This document shows, piece by piece, positions 1 through 4,717 of a DNA stretch of 6,003 nucleotides. The DNA comes from Pseudomonadota bacterium (GTDB lineage Bacteria; Pseudomonadota; Alphaproteobacteria; Caulobacterales; Caulobacteraceae), in assembly GCA_023436945.1 (NCBI GenBank), contig JAEZHG010000109.1, forward strand, positions 1 to 6,003, written 5' to 3'. Numbering within the stretch: position 1 is the first letter of the stretch; every line of letters begins with the position of its first letter. A program made the translations under genes and the position numbers. The notes under the pieces are model-generated. The model did no database searches. It was not told the origin of the DNA and was given only the letters and a program-made list of their open reading frames with translations.

Positions 1-5
1 CCACC

Positions 6-341
6 GTGGCGTGGAAAATCCTGTCTGTGGCCGACTGGAAACTGCTTGTGGCCGAGGGCCGCTATGAAGGCTCTGCGGTCGATCTGGCCGATGGCTTCAT
101 CCACCTGTCCGCCGCCGACCAGTTGGAAGCCACCGCCGCCAAACACTATGCGGGCCAGTCTGACCTGATGCTGGTCGAAGTGGACCTCAACGCCATTACC
201 GATGATGTGGTGTGGGAGCCTTCGCGCGGCGGAGCCCTCTTCCCGCACATCTATGGCGCGCTGCCTTTGTCAGCGACACGTAACCCCAAACCGCTGTCGG
301 TCTCTGCCGATGGCCAAATGGTCTTCGCCGGAAACGACTGA
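6..341 (+). CDS. DUF952 family protein, 5' end uncertain and possibly outside the window
   Basis: This is a small soluble protein of the DUF952 family, about 111 residues as read from GTG at position 6. The family hallmarks are visible: an N-terminal WKIL strand, the segment AVDLADGFIHLS (about residues 24-35), the acidic strand LVEVDL, and the C-terminal block LFPHIYGALP (about 78-87). It has no signal peptide and no membrane segment. The frame stays open to the left edge (codon acc at 3-5), and family members usually carry a few residues before the WKIL strand, so the true start may lie just outside the window. The biochemical role is unknown. From memory, Pfam groups DUF952 with the ADP-ribosyltransferase-like fold, but no activity can be claimed from the sequence. 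Its stop overlaps the pyrD start by one base, implying co-transcription and translational coupling with pyrD. Confidence 0.85.
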   Translation: MAWKILSVADWKLLVAEGRYEGSAVDLADGFIHLSAADQLEATAAKHYAGQSDLMLVEVDLNAITDDVVWEPSRGGALFPHIYGALPLSATRNPKPLSVSADGQMVFAGND

Positions 342-1378
342 TGCCCCTGACTTCGATTGGCACCGCCCTGCTGCGCAAGCTGGACCCAGAAACCGCCCAC
401 CGTGGTGCCATTCTGGCCGCCCGCGTCGCTCCGCTTCCGGTTCCACCGCGTGAAGACCCTGCACTGGCGGTCACCATCGCGGGCCTGCGCTTCCCCAACC
501 CAGTCGGTCTGGCCGCGGGTCTGGACAAGAACGGCGAGGCCCTGCACGGCCTTGCGAAACTGGGCTTTGGCGCTGTCGAATGCGGCTCTGTCACGCCCAA
601 GGCGCAGTCGGGCAATCCCAAGCCGCGCCTGTTCCGCCTGACCGAAGACCGCGCGGTGATCAACCGCATGGGCTTCAACAATGACGGCCTTGAGCCCTTC
701 GCCGCCCGCCTTGCCCACCGTCCACGCAATGTGCCGATCGGTGCCAACCTCGGGGCCAACAAGGACACCGAGGACAAGGCCGCAGACTATGTTCTGGGCC
801 TAAAGCGTCTGGCGGGTCTGGCCGACTATTTCACCATCAACATCTCCTCGCCCAACACACCGGGCCTTCGCGCGCTTCAGGGCCGCGAGGCGCTGGATGA
901 TCTGCTGGGCCGCATCAACGAAGCCCGTCCCGCCGATGGCGCTCCGGTCTTCCTGAAGATCGCGCCCGACCTGATCGGCGAAGAGATCGGAATGATCGTC
1001 GAGGCCTCTCTGGCCCACAATATCGACGCCCTGATCGTGTCCAACACCACGCTGGAACGCCCCGCGCACCTGAAGTCTGCCTTCAAGGGCGAGACGGGTG
1101 GCCTGTCGGGCGAGCCGATCAAACCCTTCGCCCGCCGCGCCCTGCAAGCCGCCGCCGAGGCCGCTGAAGGCCGCCTGCCGCTGATCGCCGTTGGCGGTAT
1201 CGACAGCGGCGAGGAAGCCTATGAGCGCATCCGCATGGGCGCTTCGGCTGTCCAGCTCTATTCGGCGCTGGTCTATTCCGGCCCGTCGCTGGTCAGCCGT
1301 ATCAAGAGCGATCTGGTCGCGCGTCTGAAAGCCGACGGTTTCACCTCGATTTCGCAGGCCGTATCGGCGTTACGTTGA
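341..1378 (+). CDS. pyrD: Dihydroorotate dehydrogenase (quinone), class 2
   Basis: This enzyme oxidises dihydroorotate to orotate, the fourth step of de novo UMP synthesis. It uses FMN and passes electrons to the membrane quinone pool. The 345 residues are close to the usual length of bacterial class 2 enzymes. Visible family blocks are NPVGLAAGLDKNGEA (about 53-67), CGSVTPKAQSGNPKPRLFRL (81-100), INRMGFNNDG (107-116), GANLGANKD (134-142), INISSPNTPGLR (166-177), FLKIAPDL (204-211), VSNTT (233-237), GGLSGEPIKP (253-262), and the phosphate-binding region AVGGIDSGEEA (283-293) followed by GASAVQLYSALVY. Serine 170 in the NISSPNT block aligns with the catalytic base that defines class 2; class 1 enzymes have cysteine. 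The N-terminal 40 residues form the short extension expected to touch the membrane. ATG at 341 overlaps the preceding stop, with a weak GGA about 8 bases upstream, so translation is probably coupled. No terminator follows, so readthrough into the kinase gene is possible. Confidence 0.98.
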   Translation: MPLTSIGTALLRKLDPETAHRGAILAARVAPLPVPPREDPALAVTIAGLRFPNPVGLAAGLDKNGEALHGLAKLGFGAVECGSVTPKAQSGNPKPRLFRLTEDRAVINRMGFNNDGLEPFAARLAHRPRNVPIGANLGANKDTEDKAADYVLGLKRLAGLADYFTINISSPNTPGLRALQGREALDDLLGRINEARPADGAPVFLKIAPDLIGEEIGMIVEASLAHNIDALIVSNTTLERPAHLKSAFKGETGGLSGEPIKPFARRALQAAAEAAEGRLPLIAVGGIDSGEEAYERIRMGASAVQLYSALVYSGPSLVSRIKSDLVARLKADGFTSISQAVSALR

Positions 1379-1407
1379 CAGTCCATTAGTTCTCTACGGC
1401 CTAATAT
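1375..1407 (+). promoter_or_regulatory. Possible promoter for the hybrid kinase gene
   Basis: A perfect TTGACA hexamer (1375-1380) overlaps the pyrD stop codon, and an A/T-rich TAATAT (1402-1407) lies in the 65-bp gap before the kinase. The spacing between them is 21 bases, longer than the usual 16-18, so they may not work as one pair. A GCCTAA at 1399-1404 gives 18-base spacing but fits the -10 consensus less well. No CtrA-type TTAA-N7-TTAA box was found. The gap is AT-richer than the flanking genes, which fits a promoter, but this rests on motif reading alone. Confidence 0.35.
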
Positions 1408-1428
1408 CGTCCGGGGTATGCCTAGACG

Positions 1429-1440
1429 AAAGGTCGGGGG
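1429..1440 (+). promoter_or_regulatory. Ribosome binding site supporting the TTG start of the kinase
   Basis: A purine-rich run (AAAGG, then TC, then GGGGG) ends three bases before TTG at 1444. An in-frame TAG at 1423-1425 rules out any start further upstream in this frame, so TTG is the earliest possible start. A later in-frame GTG at 1507 (residue 22), preceded by AAGG, is the main alternative. It would remove only a charged tail and leave all membrane segments intact. Confidence 0.5.
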
Positions 1441-1443
1441 AAC

Positions 1444-3438
1444 TTGACTCACGCCCAACAGCCAAGGTTGGACAGCGCCTATAGCGGCTGGTCCAAGGCC
1501 ATAGCAGTGCGCCGACAGCACCTGCTGAACCGCGTGGCGGCCGGCGGGGTGTCCGCCATTGTCTTTGCACCGATCATCGGCACGGGCGTCGCCCTCGCAT
1601 GGCTCGGGGCCTATATGTTCACCCTACTGCTGGAGCGCGTTCTGGTTCGCCCCGAGCGCGGCCAGAACGGAAAGGCCCCCAAGGGTCTGGAAGGTTTCCT
1701 GTCCGACGCCATCATCTTCAGCAGCGCCACCGTCTTTGCATGGATCGCCTTCCCGCTGTGGTTCCTTGGCGGAGCCTTCGGCGGCATCTGCGCCATTGCC
1801 TGCCTCGGTGCCAGTCTGCTGCAATCGGTATCCAGCGGAGCCGGCTCCAAGCGCGTCACCTATGTGACTGTCACCCCGACGGCGCTGATCGGCATGGCCT
1901 CGCCGTGGCTAATGAGCCAGCTCAACGCACCAATGGCCCACATTATCGCGGCCAGCACGGCGCTGACTGTCTTCATCGCCATCGCCATCTCGACGGCCCA
2001 TCGCCTTTATGAATCCAACCTAGCCCAGCAAAAGGCCATGGCTCTGGCCGAGGCCAAGCGCAAACAGGCCGAAGAGGCTATGGAAAGCCGCACGGCCTTC
2101 CTCAGCATGATCGCCCACGATCTGCGCACCCCCATCACCGCCATCCTGACCGGCGCAGACGCCCTGCGTCAGAACATACAGCCCGAGCAGCAGCCCCATC
2201 CAGTCGGCCAGAAGCTGGGCCACAAACTGGCGATGATCGAGGATGCGGGGCTGATGATGAATGCCCTGCTGAACGACCTGCTGGATCAGGCCCGCATCGA
2301 GGCCGGTCGCATGTCGATCAACAAACAGCCCTTCGACCTGCGCCGCATGACGGGCCAGACGATCCGCCTGTGGTCCCCTGTGATCAAGCGCAAGGGTCTG
2401 CAACTGCATCTGGAGCTTGAGAAGGGTCTGCCGCGCCTTGTCATCGGCGACGAGATCCGCCTGCGTCAGGTTCTGAACAACATCATCTCCAATGCGGTAA
2501 AGTTCACCGAGGCCGGCTCGATCACCCTTCGCGCCTCAAGCTGGGTGGACGATCAGGGCAACCACGCCCTGACGTTCGAACTGATCGATACGGGCCACGG
2601 CATGACGCCCGCGCAGGTGGCACGTCTGTTCAACCGCTTTGACCAGACGTCTGACGATATCGGTTCGCGCTTTGGCGGTTCGGGCCTTGGGCTGTCGGTC
2701 AGCCATGATCTGATGCGTCTGATGGATGGCCGCCTGACTGCACGCAGCGTGGCGGGCGTCGGCACCAACTTCACCATCGCCATCACCCTGCCGCCCGCCG
2801 CCGAGCACGAGGTTGCCCTCAACACTCCGGTCAGCGAAGAGGCGATCCTGCCCTATCGCACCGCAGTAAGCGCGCTTTCTGTCGCGTCACCAGCGGGCCA
2901 ACCGTCCGGCATGAGCGAGGACACCGCAGCCGCTCCCGTCGCGCCTGCGCCGATCACCTCGTTTGCCGACGCGCCTCGGGAACAGAGCACCGAGAGCAGC
3001 TACGAGGCCCTGTTCGAACCGGAAGAAACGGTCGAGGCACCGGACACGCCCTTGCGTGTGCTGGTGGTGGACGACCACGAGATCAACCGCCGCGCCATCC
3101 AGTTGATCCTGCAATCCTTCGACTGCGACATCACCATGGCCGCAGACGGCATGTCGGCGCTGGAACTGGCCCGCACCAATGTGTTCGATGTCATCTTCAT
3201 GGATGTTCGGATGCCCGAACTGGATGGCCGCGAGACCACCCGCCGCCTGCGCATCGGCGGCGGTCCGAACGTCAACACGCCGGTTATCGCGGTGACCGCC
3301 GACAACTCTCTGGATGACCAGAGCGCCTGCCGCGCCGCAGGCATGGATGCCTTTGTGGCCAAACCCCTGACGCCGACCTCGCTGATCGGGGCCTTGCAGT
3401 CCACCTTGGAAGCCCATCAGGCCAGAGCCGCTGCATAA
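1444..3438 (+). CDS. Membrane-bound hybrid sensor histidine kinase with C-terminal receiver domain
   Basis: This is a two-component sensor of 664 residues. It is expected to autophosphorylate on histidine and pass phosphate to its own receiver, then probably to a separate phosphotransfer protein. Hydrophobic stretches at about 35-65, 88-130, 138-157 and 163-184 suggest five or six membrane segments with short loops and no large periplasmic sensor domain. A charged, helical linker (190-216) leads to HisKA, with the H-box SMIAHDLRTP and phosphoacceptor His225. The ATPase domain shows the N-box (QVLNNIISNAVKFT, Asn350), G1 box DTGHGM (382-387), F-box (FNRFDQ) and G2 box GGSGLGL (411-417). An Ala/Pro/Glu-rich linker (about 450-535) joins the receiver (538-656), which has acid-pocket Asp543/Asp544, phosphoacceptor Asp587, Thr618 and Lys640. 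All catalytic residues are intact. The signal sensed is unknown, and I do not recognise a named orthologue. No response regulator or Hpt gene is adjacent. It ends at a strong terminator. Confidence 0.95.
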   Translation: MTHAQQPRLDSAYSGWSKAIAVRRQHLLNRVAAGGVSAIVFAPIIGTGVALAWLGAYMFTLLLERVLVRPERGQNGKAPKGLEGFLSDAIIFSSATVFAWIAFPLWFLGGAFGGICAIACLGASLLQSVSSGAGSKRVTYVTVTPTALIGMASPWLMSQLNAPMAHIIAASTALTVFIAIAISTAHRLYESNLAQQKAMALAEAKRKQAEEAMESRTAFLSMIAHDLRTPITAILTGADALRQNIQPEQQPHPVGQKLGHKLAMIEDAGLMMNALLNDLLDQARIEAGRMSINKQPFDLRRMTGQTIRLWSPVIKRKGLQLHLELEKGLPRLVIGDEIRLRQVLNNIISNAVKFTEAGSITLRASSWVDDQGNHALTFELIDTGHGMTPAQVARLFNRFDQTSDDIGSRFGGSGLGLSVSHDLMRLMDGRLTARSVAGVGTNFTIAITLPPAAEHEVALNTPVSEEAILPYRTAVSALSVASPAGQPSGMSEDTAAAPVAPAPITSFADAPREQSTESSYEALFEPEETVEAPDTPLRVLVVDDHEINRRAIQLILQSFDCDITMAADGMSALELARTNVFDVIFMDVRMPELDGRETTRRLRIGGGPNVNTPVIAVTADNSLDDQSACRAAGMDAFVAKPLTPTSLIGALQSTLEAHQARAAA

Positions 3439-3440
3439 AG

Positions 3441-3480
3441 AAAAAAGGGGAGAGCCAACCGGCTCTCCCCTTTGATCTTT
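3441..3480. terminator. Bidirectional intrinsic terminator between convergent kinase and peroxiredoxin genes
   Basis: A perfect 13-bp stem (3444-3456 pairing with 3461-3473) encloses the loop AACC. The stem core is GGGGAGAGCC. On the plus strand it is followed by TTT inside the stem and then GATCTTTT. On the minus strand the run of six A at 3441-3446 becomes a clean U-tract. It starts 5 bases after the kinase stop (counting from the A-tract it is 2 bases) and lies 15-22 bases past the peroxiredoxin stop, so it probably serves both transcripts. Confidence 0.93.
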
Positions 3481-3495
3481 TGAGCGATCGTTCGC

Positions 3496-3984
3496 TTAGA
3501 GCTGCTCGATCAGGAACTCGGCAGCCGAGACCTTGAACTCGCCGCCTTGCTCGACGTTCAGCTTCTCGACCACGCCGTCCTTGACCAGCATCGAGTAACG
3601 CTGCGAACGGGTGCCCATGCCGAAGCCCGAAGCATCCAGCTCAAGGCCGATGGCCTTGGTGAAGGCACCGTTGCCGTCTGCCAGCATGATGATGTCGTCG
3701 TTGCCGTTCAGGCCGTTGCTCTCGGCCCATGCGCCCATGACGAAAGCGTCGTTCACCGACACGCAAGCCACAGCGTCCACGCCCTTTTCGCTCAGGACCG
3801 ACAGATTGTCCTTATAGCCCGGCAGGTGGCGAGCCGAGCAGGTCGGGGTGAAGGCACCCGGCACGGCAAACAGGGCGACGGTGCGGCCCTTGAAGAAGTC
3901 GGTCGTCGAAACCGGACGCGGCCCTTCAGCCGTCATCTGGGTCAGGTTGGCTTCAGGCAGGCGCTCGCCGGTCTGGATGGTCAT
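3496..3984 (-). CDS. Peroxiredoxin, Prx5 / type II family
   Basis: This is a cytoplasmic thiol peroxidase of 162 residues that reduces hydrogen peroxide and organic hydroperoxides. Its thiols are expected to be recycled by glutaredoxin or thioredoxin. The active-site block VPGAFTPTCSARHLPGY (about 41-57) carries the PxxxTxxC signature with peroxidatic Cys49 and Thr46. The supporting arginine is probably Arg126 in GTRSQRYSMLV. Further family blocks are VACVSVNDAFVMGAW (72-86) and ADGNGAFTKAIGLELD (102-117). The only other cysteine, Cys74, lies 25 residues after Cys49, the same spacing as the Cys51/Cys76 pair of plant type II peroxiredoxins; whether it resolves the disulfide here is inference. 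ATG at 3984 is chosen because a strong GGAGGA site lies 7 bases upstream and the protein then starts as Prx5 proteins normally do. The frame is open for another 171 codons upstream, but that would be read antisense through yqgE and looks non-coding. No glutaredoxin domain is fused. Confidence 0.96.
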   Translation of the reverse strand: MTIQTGERLPEANLTQMTAEGPRPVSTTDFFKGRTVALFAVPGAFTPTCSARHLPGYKDNLSVLSEKGVDAVACVSVNDAFVMGAWAESNGLNGNDDIIMLADGNGAFTKAIGLELDASGFGMGTRSQRYSMLVKDGVVEKLNVEQGGEFKVSAAEFLIEQL

Positions 3985-3991
3985 GACTGTT

Positions 3992-3997
3992 TCCTCC
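3992..3997 (-). promoter_or_regulatory. Strong Shine-Dalgarno of the peroxiredoxin gene
   Basis: On the minus strand GGAGGA sits 7 bases before the ATG at 3984. It is the best ribosome binding site in the window and fixes the start codon, arguing against the long upstream open frame. Confidence 0.9.
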
Positions 3998-4000
3998 GCG

Positions 4001-4023
4001 CCGTGGCGGCTTATCCGCAACGG
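4001..4023 (-). repeat. Inverted repeat (hairpin) in the presumed 5' leader of the peroxiredoxin gene
   Basis: Arms 4001-4009 and 4015-4023 pair with one mismatch (4005 against 4019), giving 8 of 9 base pairs, six of which are G-C and two... counted directly: outer CCGT with ACGG and inner GCGG with CCGC, around the 5-base loop 4010-4014. The structure ends 3 bases upstream of the GGAGGA ribosome binding site. In RNA it could hold the site open or modulate initiation; in DNA it could be an operator. The pairing is seen directly; any function is inference. Confidence 0.5.
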
Positions 4024-4050
4024 CTGTCCCCTTTCAGATAGAGAGCAATA

Positions 4051-4061
4051 GGCGCTGCGCC
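4051..4061. repeat. Short perfect palindrome GGCGC-T-GCGCC in the divergent intergenic region
   Basis: Two 5-base arms flank a single T, roughly midway between the peroxiredoxin and yqgE start codons. It could be a repressor or activator half-site pair, but a palindrome this short and GC-rich can easily arise by chance in this genome. No known operator consensus was recognised. Confidence 0.25.
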
Positions 4062-4088
4062 AAGGTGCCACGGCATGAATCACAAGAC

Positions 4089-4117
4089 TTGCGTCAAACC
4101 CCATACGTCCCGACAAT
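4089..4117 (+). promoter_or_regulatory. Possible promoter for a leaderless yqgE transcript
   Basis: TTGCGT (4089-4094) and GACAAT (4112-4117) are spaced by exactly 17 bases. The second hexamer ends 6 bases before the ATG at 4124, which would put the transcription start on or next to the start codon. The hexamers match the consensus only partly (3 of 6 and 4 of 6). The AGGGG at 4118-4122 is only one base from the ATG, too close to act as a normal ribosome binding site, which favours leaderless translation. Confidence 0.3.
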
Positions 4118-4123
4118 AGGGGT

Positions 4124-4705
4124 ATGAGTGGTGACTCCCCCGCCTCCGTCTGGCCGACACTGACCGGCCGCCTACTTGTCGCAATGCCGGGCATTGACGA
4201 TGCCCGTTTCGAGCACGCCGTCATCCTGATCTGCACCCACGACGAAGACCACGCCATGGGCCTGCGGCTGGACCTGCCCGCACCCGGCGTCGATCTGGCC
4301 GAGGTGCTGGAAAAGCTGGACACCCCCACCCACGGTGCCAGCGGAAAACCCGTGCTGATCGGCGGTCCGGTTGAACAGGAGCGTGGCTTTGTGCTGCACA
4401 CCGACGACTGGGTAACCGAGGACAGCAGCCTGCGCATCGAGGGCGGCATGGCCGTGACCGGAACGCGCGAAGCATTGCTGGCCATGAGCGAGATCACCGG
4501 CCCTGCCCGCTCAGTTCTGGTACTCGGCTATGCCGGATGGGACGAGGGCCAGCTTGAGGAAGAGCTGAGCGAGAACGTCTGGCTGACGCTGGATGCCAAC
4601 CACGACCTGATCTTCGACGACGACTATGAAAGCAAATGGTCGCGGGCTCTGGCCCTCATGGGCGTAAATGCCGCCCAGCTTTCCAGCACGGGCGGCACGG
4701 CCTGA
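4124..4705 (+). CDS. YqgE/AlgH family protein (DUF179)
   Basis: This is a conserved soluble protein of 193 residues, close to E. coli YqgE (about 187). The family signature is clear: LTGRLLVAMPGIDDARFEHAVILICTHDEDHAMGL (about 13-47), PVLIGGPVEQERGFVLHT (76-93), and the C-terminal GYAGWDEGQLEEELSENVWLTLDAN (135-159). The molecular function of the family is not established. The name AlgH comes from a link to alginate regulation in Pseudomonas, which need not apply here. One divergence is that the segment usually read as GAMG-(I/L)-x-(V/I)-N-(K/R)-P appears here as HAMGLRLDLPAP. ATG at 4124 fits the usual N-terminus just before the TGRLLVAMP strand, but it lacks a well-spaced ribosome binding site (see the promoter entry). 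It is divergent from the peroxiredoxin gene (139 bp apart) and converges on the GGDEF-EAL gene with 12 bp between stops. Confidence 0.95.
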   Translation: MSGDSPASVWPTLTGRLLVAMPGIDDARFEHAVILICTHDEDHAMGLRLDLPAPGVDLAEVLEKLDTPTHGASGKPVLIGGPVEQERGFVLHTDDWVTEDSSLRIEGGMAVTGTREALLAMSEITGPARSVLVLGYAGWDEGQLEEELSENVWLTLDANHDLIFDDDYESKWSRALALMGVNAAQLSSTGGTA

Positions 4706-4717
4706 GTCTGAGCTTCT

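Noticed and set aside
196..777. 193-aa minus-strand ORF opposite the DUF952/pyrD junction
   Set aside because: It overlaps two well-supported plus-strand genes, is rich in Arg, Ala, Pro and Ser, and shows no recognisable motif. It is a shadow frame.
1379..1443. CtrA binding site before the hybrid kinase
   Set aside because: TTAG and TAAT fragments are present, but no TTAA-N7-TTAA pair occurs in the gap.
2887..3417. 176-aa minus-strand ORF opposite the kinase receiver domain
   Set aside because: It is the antisense shadow of the receiver, whose catalytic residues are all visible on the plus strand. No start signal or family motif was seen.
4092..4097. TTGACG on the minus strand as a -35 box for the peroxiredoxin gene
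   Set aside because: The hexamer fits, but no acceptable -10 lies at 16-18 bases (GCCGTG at 17) or at the shorter spacing used in Caulobacter, so no promoter is called.
3985..4497. Open minus-strand frame extending the peroxiredoxin upstream by 171 codons
   Set aside because: The extension runs antisense through yqgE and has a Ser/Arg/Pro-rich composition with no family resemblance. A strong GGAGGA plus ATG at 3984 gives a normal-length Prx5. Long antisense open frames are expected at this GC content.
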